From positions 1-64,000 of the forward strand of contig NZ_SNZE01000005.1 in the NCBI RefSeq assembly GCF_004363775.1: DNA of 64,000 bases, given 5' to 3'. Source of the stretch: Hydromonas duriensis. GTDB lineage: Bacteria; Pseudomonadota; Gammaproteobacteria; Burkholderiales; Burkholderiaceae. Both the position numbers and the translations under genes were made by a program. This document shows, piece after piece, positions 19,908 through 28,899 of the stretch (position 1 is its first letter; each line of letters opens with the position of its first letter). The notes beneath the pieces were generated by a model, which had not been told where the DNA came from, made no database searches, and saw nothing but the letters and a program-made list of their open reading frames with translations.

Positions 19908-19921
19908 CTTGCTTCTGATTT

Positions 19922-19997
19922 GGGTCGTTAGCTCAGCTGGTAGAGCAGCGGACTTTTAATCCGTTGGTCACAAGTTCGAATCTTGTACGACCTACCA
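19922..19997 (+). tRNA. tRNA-Lys (anticodon TTT), first copy
   Basis: A 76-base cloverleaf: acceptor stem GGGTCGT/ACGACCT, D arm AGCTCAGCTGGTAGAGC, anticodon loop CTTTTAA with TTT, T arm GTTCGAATC, and an encoded CCA. The first base pair is G-T instead of the usual G-C. Confidence 0.97.
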
Positions 19998-20005
19998 AAT
20001 TTAGA

Positions 20006-20031
20006 AAGGCCTCGCCTAAGCGGGGCTTTTG
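20006..20031 (+). terminator. Hairpin with T-run between the two tRNA-Lys genes
   Basis: The stem GCCTCGC / GCGGGGC with loop CTAA is followed by TTTT. It may partly stop transcription after the first tRNA or act as a processing signal. Confidence 0.6.
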
Positions 20032-20060
20032 TTTTGAAGCATTTTGTTGTACCGTTTTTT

Positions 20061-20136
20061 GGGTCGTTAGCTCAGCTGGTAGAGCAGCGGACTTTTAATC
20101 CGTTGGTCACAAGTTCGAATCTTGTACGACCTACCA
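20061..20136 (+). tRNA. tRNA-Lys (anticodon TTT), second copy
   Basis: Identical over all 76 bases to the copy at 19922, 63 bases downstream. No separate strong promoter is seen, so the two are probably one transcript. Confidence 0.97.
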
Positions 20137-20141
20137 AAAAT

Positions 20142-20170
20142 AAAAAACCTCGCGTAATGCGAGGTTTTTT
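20142..20170. terminator. Terminator after the tRNA-Lys pair
   Basis: AAAAAACCTCGC / GCGAGGTTTTTT with loop GTAAT is a strong symmetric hairpin, also usable by the minus-strand gene that ends at 20196. Confidence 0.9.
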
Positions 20171-20195
20171 ATTTTCAATTCGGTGTTCCTTATTG

Positions 20196-20999
20196 CTATC
20201 GGACGTGAATGGGCAAACGTTGGTCTTTTATGATTCGAATGCCTTCTTTGTGGGGGTGCTCAAAAGCCAAATCCAGTGAGTTAGAGGCGATATCTTCCAG
20301 TTGAGCGTTGACTATTAACTCATATGTGCCATCGGCTTGCCATGGTTCGCTGGGCGTAAACTGCCAAACACTTTCATCTTGAGATAGTGTTACTGCGCCG
20401 TTTACTTCATGATTGTGGTGCAACACTTTAATCAATGTTTGAGCACTGATGTGATCAAGTGGTTCTTTAAAATCAATGTATAACGCTTCTGTTGTACCGT
20501 GTTGAGGTTCAGATATGCGCCAGTTTTGTATGCGCGGTGCGGTGATGTCTTCAGTTACGCCGACAAACTCTTTGGTATAGGGTTTTTCTAATTTTTCTCC
20601 AGCAAAATTAAGCAGTTGATTGTCCACGGTTAAATGATAGGTTTGACCTGCGACAAATGCTCTTCCCATTTGTTCATGCGCTTCTAGCCCTGTTTTAACT
20701 CGACCTGGATCAACAATCAGGGTTACCTTTGTGCGATTGTTATTCCAAAGTTCGTATTGATTTTCATAGAACACGCCGCTGAGGTTGTGGCCTTCGCTGT
20801 CTGTTAAATGGACGTGCTGTAATATGCCCATCTCTTGCATCGGTTGAGAAAACTGTATATAAAACCGTAAAACGTTTTCAGGGATTTTCTGTGTGCTTGG
20901 GTAAATGTTTAGCACCGTAGGTGCTTGTGCCCATGATTGAAATGAGGCGGATAAGCATAATAAGCCAGTGGCGATTCTGAGATTTGTTTTGAGCGTCAT
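20196..20999 (-). CDS. Exported protein with Ig-like domains, function unknown
   Basis: The 267-residue product has a signal peptide (TNLRIATGLLCLSASFQSWA, cleavage after AQA likely). The mature part appears to be built of two beta-sandwich domains of the bacterial Ig-like type. The first (about 25-155) has VLNIYPSTQKIPENVLRFYIQFSQPM and the second (about 160-255) has APRIQNWRISEP and EALYIDFKEPLD. The motif 'P-x-N-x-L-R-F-Y-I-x-F-S-x-P-M' is what one sees in Ig-like repeats of surface or carbohydrate-related proteins. It lies 77 bases downstream of another exported protein on the same strand, so the two may be linked. No enzymatic residues are recognised. Confidence 0.7.
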   Translation of the reverse strand: MTLKTNLRIATGLLCLSASFQSWAQAPTVLNIYPSTQKIPENVLRFYIQFSQPMQEMGILQHVHLTDSEGHNLSGVFYENQYELWNNNRTKVTLIVDPGRVKTGLEAHEQMGRAFVAGQTYHLTVDNQLLNFAGEKLEKPYTKEFVGVTEDITAPRIQNWRISEPQHGTTEALYIDFKEPLDHISAQTLIKVLHHNHEVNGAVTLSQDESVWQFTPSEPWQADGTYELIVNAQLEDIASNSLDLAFEHPHKEGIRIIKDQRLPIHVR

Positions 21000-21076
21000 A
21001 TGTTATAAAAGTTATAAAAAAGAAGGTATGACGTTGTCATACCTCTGTGTTTAACACTGAGCAGCGTGTTGAACGA

Positions 21077-22324
21077 TTATTTTTTGATGTCTTGCGGGCG
21101 ATCCAAATCTTGAATGAGCATGTTTTGAACGCCTTTCATTTGCAGTTGTTCGCCCTTGTATTCGTATGAAGGCTGGTCGTATTCAGACACAAATTCATCC
21201 AAACGCAGGTACACATTTTTCATAAAAGAAATTAATTCTAAGTTGCCCGTTTCATCATCTCGGCGAAGGGCGGTGATATGGTAATCGTCTTGGTCATCCA
21301 ATTGCAATAAACCCGTCATAGGCAAGGAGGTCGATTCCACGCCCGCTTTTTCCGAGAACCCAAGGTTGCTGGTGATTCCCGCTTTTTTAGCACTGGACGC
21401 AATATCGCTCATATTGATGAATGAAGCCGAACGATTGCGATTGGATAAAATCACGCCTTCATATGGTTTTTTATCAAAGCCAGCTGATTTGAATTTAATC
21501 ATGTCAACAGGTGTATTGCCGTAACCCATTTCGCCAATGGTTTTGCCTTTAACGTGCGCGCCGTTTTTAAGCTCATCGACAGGAATTAAAACCAGCGGGG
21601 TGCACGTATAGGCGGCCAGCACATAGTCTTTGTTATCAATATTAACAAACGTCATGGTTTGAATCGGCGCTCGTGTTTCATTCTGATTGTGCACACCATG
21701 GAAGATTTCAACAGAAGATGTGCTGGGGGTTGTGCCATTGAATGGGTAATCTAAAACCCGCAATGCCGATGAGAACTCGGCATTCGACATGCCGCTGATA
21801 TAAACTTTTCCTTTGTAAAAATCAATATCCGTTATTGTGAGCGCGCGCATGGGCGTTTTGCCCCAAAAGCTGGTTGTGTTTGTGGGCGCATCATTGATTT
21901 TAGCTTCTGTGTGAGCCACTGCAGCCAAGTCAAAAGCACGCAACTCACCCGCTTGGTTCACCACAACCACATGCGAGGTGTAACCTTTACCGTTGTTCGT
22001 ATCAAAAGCAATGTAAGCCTCTTTAGACACAGGGTGAATCGCCATGTCGCGGATAATCAGTGCATTGGCGGCAACGCCTGCAAATGAAGCCAGCTTCGAG
22101 CTTAGGTCATGAATGTTATACGCTTTACCAGCCGCAGCATTCGTTTGTTCTGGCACAGAGTAAGCGTATAACGTTGCAGACTGACTGTCGCCAATAAATA
22201 AGGTTTGTCCATCTTTGAACTTCAAGACATTCACAGACTCAGGCGTGCTGGCAAAAGCAGCTACGCTGCCCATCATGAGCAAGCCCATAAACGATGCTTT
22301 TGGTAAATTAAAATTAAATTTCAT
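21077..22324 (-). CDS. Exported beta-propeller-like protein, function unknown
   Basis: The start is ATG 22324 (MKFNFNLPK), which has AAGGA seven bases upstream; the frame extends to a TTG at 22330. A signal peptide ends near AFA-STPES. The mature 390 residues show repeating strands such as DGQTLFIGDSQSATLYAYSV, RDMAIHPVSKEAYIAFDTN, ITDIDFYKGKVYISGMSN and FVNIDNKDYVLAAYTCTPLV, consistent with a beta-propeller. No catalytic or haem motif is evident. It precedes the Ig-like exported gene on the same strand; the pair may act together in the periplasm. Confidence 0.7.
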   Translation of the reverse strand: MKFNFNLPKASFMGLLMMGSVAAFASTPESVNVLKFKDGQTLFIGDSQSATLYAYSVPEQTNAAAGKAYNIHDLSSKLASFAGVAANALIIRDMAIHPVSKEAYIAFDTNNGKGYTSHVVVVNQAGELRAFDLAAVAHTEAKINDAPTNTTSFWGKTPMRALTITDIDFYKGKVYISGMSNAEFSSALRVLDYPFNGTTPSTSSVEIFHGVHNQNETRAPIQTMTFVNIDNKDYVLAAYTCTPLVLIPVDELKNGAHVKGKTIGEMGYGNTPVDMIKFKSAGFDKKPYEGVILSNRNRSASFINMSDIASSAKKAGITSNLGFSEKAGVESTSLPMTGLLQLDDQDDYHITALRRDDETGNLELISFMKNVYLRLDEFVSEYDQPSYEYKGEQLQMKGVQNMLIQDLDRPQDIKK

Positions 22325-22535
22325 AAACAATCCTTTCTAAAACATTGAATCGGATTATACAGACATTTAAAAAAATTGCCGTCATGAGGATTTTTATATC
22401 CCAACACCGATGAACAATCACCTGCATTCAAGGTAGTTGCTTGCAGCCGTTTACGGTAAAATGCCGTTTCAACTGCGGTTGCCGCCTTTATGCAGCGATT
22501 TTAAGCAGCGTTCTCACAATTTTAATAAGTTTATT

Positions 22536-24470
22536 ATGGCACTCTTTACCCTCACTGATGCACAGCTGGCTTATGGTCACGTTGCCCTGCTCGACCATAC
22601 CGAGTTTTCTTTAGAAGAGGGCGAGCGCGTTGGTTTAATTGGTCGCAACGGCACGGGCAAATCATCGTTATTAAAAATTATTGCAGGCACGCAATCCTTA
22701 GACGATGGCAAAATCAGCCGTCAACAAGGTTTACGTTGTGCGTATGTCGAACAAGAACCGATATTTGAACCGAGCATGACCGTGTTTCAAGCGGTAGCCG
22801 AAGGTGTGGGCGAAGGCGCGCAAAAACTCATTGAATATGAACAACTCACCGATGAGTTAGCGCATGCCAGTGACGACAAGCAAATGGAACTGCTAGAACG
22901 CCTGCAAGAAGTGCAAACCGAATTGGAGCACAACGACATGTGGTCTTTGCACACGCGAGTGCAAACCACCTTGGATCAATTGGGCTTGGACGAACACGCC
23001 CTGTGTGGCAAATTGTCAGGCGGCTTGCAAAAAAGAGTTGCGCTCGCACGCGCCTTGGTACAAGCGCCCGATATTTTATTGCTCGATGAACCGACCAACC
23101 ACCTCGACATGACCGCGATTGCTTGGCTCGAAGAACTGTTGCGCAACTTCAAAGGCGCGGTGCTATTGATTACCCATGACCGAGCGTTTTTGGACAACAT
23201 CGCCACGCGCATCGTCGAATTAGACCGCGGTCTGCTGCGCAGCTACCCTGGGAATTTTTCAGCCTACCAAACCCTAAAAGCCCAACAACTGGCCGATGAA
23301 GCCGTTGAAAATGCAAAATTCGACAAAGTCCTCGCGCAAGAAGAAATCTGGATTCGCAAAGGCGTTGAAGCGCGGCGCACAAAAGGCGTTGCCCGTATCA
23401 ATCGCCTCATGGAAATGCGTCAACAACACGCCAGCCGCCGAGACCAACTCGGGCAAGTCAAGTTAGACGTCGCCCAAGGTGAACGCTCAGGCAAGGTCGT
23501 GGCAGAACTGGAACTCGTCAACAAATCTTTCGGTGACAAAACCATCGTCAAAGACTTCACCGCCACCATCATGCGCGGAGACAAAGTCGGCTTTTTAGCA
23601 GGCAACGGCATGGGCAAAACCACATTGCTCAAACTCATTTTAGGCGAACTTGCGCCCGATTCTGGACACCTAAAAACAGGTACAAATATTTCCATCGCCT
23701 ATTTTGACCAAATGCGAGGCGCACTTGACCCCGAAAAAAGCTTGGCAGAAACCATCAGCCCTGGCAGCGAATGGGTCGAAATCAACGGCGCACGCAAACA
23801 CGTCATCGGTTACCTGAGCGACTTCCTGTTCGCCCCACAACGCGCCAACTCCCCCGTCAAATCCCTATCTGGTGGCGAACGCAACCGCTTACTGCTCGCT
23901 CGCCTGTTCGCCAACCCCGCCAACGTCTTGGTACTCGACGAACCGACCAACGACCTAGACATCGACACCCTAGAGCTGCTCGAAGAACTGCTACAAGACT
24001 ACGCAGGCACGGTATTTTTAGTCTCGCACGACCGACAGTTTTTAGACAACGTCGTCACCAGCGTCATCGCCGCCGAACCGCGAGCGGGCGAATGGCGCGA
24101 ATACATCGGCGGTTTTTACGACTGGCAACGACAAAGCGGCCTCAAAGTCCCCGTCGGTCACGCCGAAGTCGACGCCGCAATGATAAAAAATGGCCCGAAA
24201 AAAACTGTTGAACCCGTTAAAGCACCAGACCCCGCTAAAAGCAGCAAAGCCAAGTTAAGCTTCAAAGAACAACGCGAATTGGAAGAGTTACCGATTAAAA
24301 TCGCCAACTTAGAAAATGAACAAAACGGCATCAACGCCCTGCTGCTCGACGGTCAAATTTTCGTCAATGAACCCAAACGCGGCGTCGCTTTGACTGAGCG
24401 GCTTGGCGAAATTGATGAGGAATTGTTGCAATGCTTGGAGCGCTGGGAGGCGTTGGAGGCGCGGAAGTGA
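22536..24470 (+). CDS. uup: ABC-F ATPase Uup
   Basis: A soluble, duplicated ATP-binding cassette protein that acts on ribosomes or branched DNA; Uup loss raises transposon precise excision in E. coli. The start is ATG 22536 (MALFTLTDAQLAYG), the usual N-terminus; the frame extends upstream to 22437 without resemblance. Two cassettes are present: Walker A GRNGTGKSS with signature LSGGLQKRVALARAL, and Walker A GNGMGKTT with LSGGERNRLLLARLF. Each is followed by DEPTNxLD. A charged coiled-coil C-terminal domain (about 560-644) is the Uup hallmark. Codons in the second half are notably C-rich compared with neighbouring plus-strand genes. Confidence 0.93.
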   Translation: MALFTLTDAQLAYGHVALLDHTEFSLEEGERVGLIGRNGTGKSSLLKIIAGTQSLDDGKISRQQGLRCAYVEQEPIFEPSMTVFQAVAEGVGEGAQKLIEYEQLTDELAHASDDKQMELLERLQEVQTELEHNDMWSLHTRVQTTLDQLGLDEHALCGKLSGGLQKRVALARALVQAPDILLLDEPTNHLDMTAIAWLEELLRNFKGAVLLITHDRAFLDNIATRIVELDRGLLRSYPGNFSAYQTLKAQQLADEAVENAKFDKVLAQEEIWIRKGVEARRTKGVARINRLMEMRQQHASRRDQLGQVKLDVAQGERSGKVVAELELVNKSFGDKTIVKDFTATIMRGDKVGFLAGNGMGKTTLLKLILGELAPDSGHLKTGTNISIAYFDQMRGALDPEKSLAETISPGSEWVEINGARKHVIGYLSDFLFAPQRANSPVKSLSGGERNRLLLARLFANPANVLVLDEPTNDLDIDTLELLEELLQDYAGTVFLVSHDRQFLDNVVTSVIAAEPRAGEWREYIGGFYDWQRQSGLKVPVGHAEVDAAMIKNGPKKTVEPVKAPDPAKSSKAKLSFKEQRELEELPIKIANLENEQNGINALLLDGQIFVNEPKRGVALTERLGEIDEELLQCLERWEALEARK

Positions 24471-24668
24471 GATAAGCTTAATAGGTCAGTCTGTTTACTT
24501 CTCTCGCTTAATGAGCAATGCGCCATTGAAATTAGAGTTGTATTTTTTTAAATATATTGACTAATTTATATTTTATGATGGTTTAACTGTTGATTTTGAT
24601 TGGATATGCTTCGAAATCGGAATAATTTATTTATCTGCTTTTATTTATAAAAACGTTAAATTTTTTTT

Positions 24669-24678
24669 GGGGGGGGGG
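24669..24678 (+). repeat. G10 homopolymer just before the HNH nuclease start
   Basis: Ten consecutive G follow eight T and end one base before ATG 24680. The tract occupies the ribosome-binding position, in an otherwise very AT-rich 200-base intergenic region that contains nothing else I recognise. Homopolymeric G tracts of this length are prone to slipped-strand length changes. Confidence 0.9.
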
Positions 24679-24679
24679 T

Positions 24680-25582
24680 ATGACACTATTGTTTTGTAAC
24701 GTTGGATGGATGAAAAATTACAAAGGTATTAATGATGATGGTTCCATAGAGTGGGGAGGGGCATATAATAAACATTCTACTGGTCTAGAGGTATGCAACT
24801 TCAGTGATAATAAAGGAGTTTTATATGGACATGTGCAGCCAAGAGGTCAAATCAAAATTGAAAGGCTTGGGGCTAGTAAAGAAGATAATTTCGTCAGTGG
24901 TGTAACAGTTGTTTGGACAGCAAGAGCTGAAAGTGGTGGAACGGTAGTTATTGGTTGGTACAAAAATGCAACTGTCTATCGCAATGTGCAAACGATTCAT
25001 GAACCAAGTGAACTTCAAAAGAAAAATGGTGTTAATTCCTACCGAATTAGAGCCTTAGCAAGCAAAGCTGTTTTGCTTCCAATAAAGCGAAGAGAGTTAA
25101 TAATTCCTCGGGGTGTAAAAGGAGGAATTGGGAAAAGTAATGTCTGGTTTGCTGATGCGGAAGAAAGCAAAGAGCTAGTAGAAAATGTTGTTGCTTTTAT
25201 TGAGCAGGGTTCGTTTCCTAGAATTCCAGACGTTGATGAAATTCAGTCTATTCTTGAAGGCAATCCACGATTGTTGACTCATCTTCGACGTGAGCGAAGT
25301 GCAGCTCTTGTCAAAAAGAAGAAAGATGCAACAATGCGCGCAACGGGAAAACTATGTTGCGAGGTGTGCGGTTTTGACTTTAAAGACGCTTATGGAGATA
25401 TTGGGGATGGCTTTTGCGAGGTTCATCATCTCTTGCCTTTATCTAAAGCAGATGGCATAGTTAAAACGAAATTAACGGACTTAGCAATAGTCTGTTCAAA
25501 TTGCCATCGTGTTCTTCATCGCTCAAATCCAATGCTTACCATTAGCAACTTATCGAAGCTTTTTAAAAAGGCAAGTTCATAA
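24680..25582 (+). CDS. HNH endonuclease, restriction-like
   Basis: The 300-residue protein ends in an HNH domain with zinc-binding CEVCG and CSNC pairs and the catalytic histidines in CEVHHLLPLS and CHRVLHR. The N-terminal 170 residues (VGWMKNYKGIND, GGTVVIGWYKNATVYRN) form a separate domain that I do not identify with confidence. Similar two-part HNH proteins act as modification-dependent or stand-alone restriction enzymes, with the N-terminal domain reading DNA. Base composition is more AT-rich than the flanking genes, suggesting acquisition. There is no methyltransferase partner next to it. Translation probably depends on the G10 tract directly upstream. Confidence 0.8.
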   Translation: MTLLFCNVGWMKNYKGINDDGSIEWGGAYNKHSTGLEVCNFSDNKGVLYGHVQPRGQIKIERLGASKEDNFVSGVTVVWTARAESGGTVVIGWYKNATVYRNVQTIHEPSELQKKNGVNSYRIRALASKAVLLPIKRRELIIPRGVKGGIGKSNVWFADAEESKELVENVVAFIEQGSFPRIPDVDEIQSILEGNPRLLTHLRRERSAALVKKKKDATMRATGKLCCEVCGFDFKDAYGDIGDGFCEVHHLLPLSKADGIVKTKLTDLAIVCSNCHRVLHRSNPMLTISNLSKLFKKASS

Positions 25583-25622
25583 GCTTATACTATTTCATAC
25601 TTTTTTTGAATTTTACAAAATA

Positions 25623-26474
25623 TTATCCCTCAGATTTTTCAACAGGCCGCTTTTCATCACTACACCACTCACTCCAAGACCCAGCATACAATGCCGCGCC
25701 TTCCAGCCCTGCGATGTGTTGCGCCAACATATTGTGACATGCGGTGACGCCTGAGCCGCATTGGTTGACCACTTGTTCAATCGGCGTATCCGCCAAGGTC
25801 GCCAGCCATTCGGTGCGTAAGGTGTCGGCGTCTTTAAAGGTTAAATCTGCGTTTAAGTTGCTTACGAAACAATGGTTGCGGGCGTGTGGGATGTGGCCGC
25901 CGACGGGGTCGATGGGTTCGACTGCGCCTGAAAAGCGTTCGGGTGCGCGTGCGTCAATGATTTGGTATACCCCATCGTTTAAATGCGCCATTAAGTCGTC
26001 CGCGCTCACGGTTCGGTTGAGCGATGCTTGCGCCGTGAAGTCGCCGATGTGGGGCGAGGGCAGGGCGTCTGTGACGGGCAGTTCTGCGGAGCGCCATGCG
26101 TTTAGGCCGCCATTGAGTACGGCGACGTTGGCGTGACCGAGATGGCGCACCAGCCACCATGCTCGCGCTGCCATCATGCCGTTGTGTTCATCGTATACCA
26201 CCACTTGGGTGCTGTGGCTCAATCCGATGTGGCGCAGTTTTTCGGCAAAGAGGTTTAAATCGGGCAGGGGGTGGCGACCATTGCGCCCTGTTTTTTCACC
26301 TGATAGGTCGGTGTCCATGTGCATGAAAAAGGCGTTTGGAATGTGCGCCTGTGCATAGGCTTGTGTGCCAGCGTCGGTGTTCATCAAGTCATGACGCGTG
26401 TCTAAAATCAGCAGAGGCGCGTTTGAGTTGATTAAAACGTTTAGTTCGCGTGGGGTGATTAAGGTGGTGTACAT
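25623..26474 (-). CDS. Sulfurtransferase with two rhodanese domains (SseA type)
   Basis: Transfers sulfur from 3-mercaptopyruvate or thiosulfate to thiol acceptors. The 283-residue protein has an inactive N-terminal rhodanese domain (PLLILDTRHDL) and an active C-terminal domain (YQIIDARAPERFSGAVEPIDPVGGHIPHARN). The catalytic loop is CGSGVTAC, active cysteine at about residue 240. The CGSGVTA loop is that of mercaptopyruvate sulfurtransferases; thiosulfate enzymes usually have CRKGVTA. It starts 2 bases after the stop of the EamA transporter gene, so the two form an operon. Confidence 0.88.
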   Translation of the reverse strand: MYTTLITPRELNVLINSNAPLLILDTRHDLMNTDAGTQAYAQAHIPNAFFMHMDTDLSGEKTGRNGRHPLPDLNLFAEKLRHIGLSHSTQVVVYDEHNGMMAARAWWLVRHLGHANVAVLNGGLNAWRSAELPVTDALPSPHIGDFTAQASLNRTVSADDLMAHLNDGVYQIIDARAPERFSGAVEPIDPVGGHIPHARNHCFVSNLNADLTFKDADTLRTEWLATLADTPIEQVVNQCGSGVTACHNMLAQHIAGLEGAALYAGSWSEWCSDEKRPVEKSEG

Positions 26475-26476
26475 TT

Positions 26477-27334
26477 TTATCCTTTTTGACGTGTATACAA
26501 TGTGGCGGCTAGACCCGATAGGCTGACTAACAGGATACCAAAAAATCCCATCGCATCAATGGTTTCGCCCCACATCCAATAACCTAAAGTTGCTGAAAAA
26601 ATAATGCCTGAGTATTGCAAAGTGGCGGTCAGCGAGGTTGAGCCGCGGCTGAATGAGCGAGTCATGCACAGTTGTCCGCCTAGGCCGAATAGTCCTACCC
26701 CGAGTAAGTACAACGATGATTGTAAATTGAAAGTAGACATACCAAAAAATAATAAGCTGATGCCACCTGAAAACACAACGCTGGCTGAAAACAGCATGAC
26801 GGTGCGCCATTCGGGTTCGCCAAGTTGACCTAGACTGCGGACGGTCATGTACGCCACCGCCGCCATCATGCCGCCGAGCAGACCCGCGAGCAATGCCAGT
26901 TGATTTAAGCCGTTTTCAGTAAGTGGATTAAAAATAAACAATACGCCAATAAAACCCAGTACCAACGCGCCAAATCGAAGCCACTGTAACCGCAAAATGC
27001 CAAGGAAGTAGCCTTGATACAGCAAAATAGCGGCAATAAACAGGGGCGAGGTGTAAATGAGTGTGCTGGCTGTACCCAGCGGCAGATGGGTGGTGCTATA
27101 AAAACCAAGCCACATCGAGGTGATGCCGCTTAAATTGCGGCGGGCATGGGTTTTAAGGTTGTTGCCTAGGAGCGGTAAGCGGTGATATACGGCATATAGC
27201 ACAATAAAAATAATGCTCGGAATGCCACGAAACAGCACAATTTCGCCAAGGTTGTGTTGGCTTGATGCGAGTTTGATGAACATGCCCATGAAGGCAAAAA
27301 ATAAAGATGCGGCGAGCATCCAAAGTGACTGCAT
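26477..27334 (-). CDS. EamA/DMT-family membrane transporter
   Basis: A ten-helix drug/metabolite transporter of the EamA family (285 residues) with two repeated five-helix halves. The first starts MQSLWMLAASLFFAFMGMFI and the second AGLLGGMMAAVAYMTVRSLG. The motif FRGIPSIIFIVLY and the ending LLVSLSGLAATLYTRQKG are usual. Substrate is unknown; relatives export amino acids or metabolites. It lies upstream of, and probably in one transcript with, the sulfurtransferase gene. Confidence 0.88.
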   Translation of the reverse strand: MQSLWMLAASLFFAFMGMFIKLASSQHNLGEIVLFRGIPSIIFIVLYAVYHRLPLLGNNLKTHARRNLSGITSMWLGFYSTTHLPLGTASTLIYTSPLFIAAILLYQGYFLGILRLQWLRFGALVLGFIGVLFIFNPLTENGLNQLALLAGLLGGMMAAVAYMTVRSLGQLGEPEWRTVMLFSASVVFSGGISLLFFGMSTFNLQSSLYLLGVGLFGLGGQLCMTRSFSRGSTSLTATLQYSGIIFSATLGYWMWGETIDAMGFFGILLVSLSGLAATLYTRQKG

Positions 27335-27425
27335 AACATTCCCGAGAGCGGTTGTAGGTGAAGCGGGGATTTTAGCACCTTAAAGCCAGACAAAACATCG
27401 TGCGACTAAAATGATGAATCAATAA

Positions 27426-27455
27426 AAAGAGCCAAACGAATGTTTGGCTCTTTTT
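27426..27455. terminator. Terminator after metK
   Basis: AAAGAGCCAAAC / GTTTGGCTCTTT with loop GAAT, 26 bases beyond the metK stop on the minus strand, is a strong symmetric hairpin with T on both sides. Confidence 0.9.
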
Positions 27456-27480
27456 CGATTGAAGACTTACGGTTGTTGAA

Positions 27481-28653
27481 TCACAAGCCTGCAGCAGCGC
27501 GCAAGATAGCGGCTTTGTCTGTCGCTTCCCAAGTGAATTCAGGTTCTTCACGACCAAAGTGCCCGTAAGCGGCGGTTTTGGCGTAAATTGGGCGCAATAA
27601 ATTCAACATTTTGACAATGCCTTTGGGGCGCAAGTCAAAGTGTTCAGCGACCAAGGCGGTGATTTTTTCATCGCTGATGCGACCTGTGCCGAAAGTGCTG
27701 ACCATGATTGACGTTGGACGTGCCACACCAATCGCGTACGAAATTTGAATCAAACAACGGTCGGCTAAACCCGCCGCGACAATGTTTTTCGCCACGTAAC
27801 GACCTGCGTAAGCTGCTGAACGATCTACTTTAGAAGGGTCTTTACCTGAAAACGCGCCGCCGCCGTGTGGCGCAGCCCCGCCGTAAGTGTCAACGATGAT
27901 TTTACGTCCCGTCAAACCACAGTCCCCTTGCGGCCCGCCAATGACAAAACGACCTGTTGGATTCACGAGGAATTTAATGTCGCCTTTGATTAAATGCGCT
28001 GGGATGATGGGTTTGATAATTTCTTCAATGACCCCTTCGCGTACAGTCTCAAGCGACACGTCGGCATGATGTTGTGTGGATAACACGATGGTGTCCACTG
28101 CGCTGGGTACGCCGTTTTCATAGCGAATGGTGACTTGTGACTTCGCATCTGGGCGCAACCAAGGCAAGCGACCATCACGGCGCAAGTCGGCTTGACGTTC
28201 CACTAAGCGATGCGCCAAGTGAATCGGCAAAGGCATCAATTCTGGGGTTTCGTTACACGCATAGCCAAACATTAAGCCTTGGTCGCCCGCGCCTTGGTCG
28301 AGGTTGTCGTCGTGCGCTGCGTTCACGCCCATGGCGATGTCGGGTGATTGCTTGTCGTAAGCGACCAAAACCGCACAACCTTTATAGTCGATGCCATAAT
28401 CGGTGTCGTCGTAGCCAATGTGTTTGATGGTGTCGCGCGCGATGTCGATGTAGTCAATCACGGCTGATGTGGTGATTTCACCTGCGAGTACAACCAAGCC
28501 TGTGTTGCACAAAGTTTCAGCCGCGACGCGAGCCGTTGGGTCTTGTTCGAGAATGGCATCCAAAATGGCATCAGAGACCTGATCGGCGACTTTGTCGGGA
28601 TGACCTTCAGAGACAGATTCTGAAGTAAAGAAATAGCTGTTGTTGCTGCTCAT
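27481..28653 (-). CDS. metK: S-adenosylmethionine synthetase
   Basis: Makes S-adenosylmethionine from ATP and methionine. The start is ATG 28653 ([25 protein letters not shown]), with AAGGAG at the correct distance; the open frame further upstream is leader. The 390-residue product has GHPDK, the [12 protein letters not shown] signature, [19 protein letters not shown] (P-loop-like signature 2), and DKSP-type and KxxR-type residues of the family. The C-terminal part contains [12 protein letters not shown] and [11 protein letters not shown]. Confidence 0.97.
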   Translation of the reverse strand: MSSNNSYFFTSESVSEGHPDKVADQVSDAILDAILEQDPTARVAAETLCNTGLVVLAGEITTSAVIDYIDIARDTIKHIGYDDTDYGIDYKGCAVLVAYDKQSPDIAMGVNAAHDDNLDQGAGDQGLMFGYACNETPELMPLPIHLAHRLVERQADLRRDGRLPWLRPDAKSQVTIRYENGVPSAVDTIVLSTQHHADVSLETVREGVIEEIIKPIIPAHLIKGDIKFLVNPTGRFVIGGPQGDCGLTGRKIIVDTYGGAAPHGGGAFSGKDPSKVDRSAAYAGRYVAKNIVAAGLADRCLIQISYAIGVARPTSIMVSTFGTGRISDEKITALVAEHFDLRPKGIVKMLNLLRPIYAKTAAYGHFGREEPEFTWEATDKAAILRAAAGL

Positions 28654-28815
28654 AAAAAACTCCTTATAAAGGGGATTATCAATAGCGCGCGCCCCGTGCA
28701 CCATGCCCCTGAGCAGCGACGCTTTAACGGTGCAGTCATTAAAGTTAAATGTCTGCTTAAATCTCCTTTTTGCCCCGTAAGTTGTCGTTAAACCAGCAAA
28801 AAGGATGTAAAACGC
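28654..28815 (-). promoter_or_regulatory. Long structured-looking leader of metK
   Basis: The minus-strand promoter element TATAAT (28820-28825 read in reverse) predicts a leader of about 160 nucleotides. Within it, reading in the metK direction, TGCACC and GGTGCA can pair around a 30-base segment. A later GGGG can pair with CCCC just before the AAGGAG ribosome site. This is the layout of a translational riboswitch, and metK is a common target of SAM-sensing RNAs. I cannot match it to a known SAM or SAH class by eye. Confidence 0.4.
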
Positions 28816-28899
28816 TGGTATTATAGCACTTTGATAGAAGATTGTCGTCATTGGCTACTTCGTTGTGACTGTTATCCAACCTTTCATTGAAAGTAAATT

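Noticed and set aside
28654-28851. 66-residue N-terminal extension of MetK
   Set aside because: The normal MetK start has a good ribosome site at 28653. The open frame upstream lies in the leader and includes the promoter.
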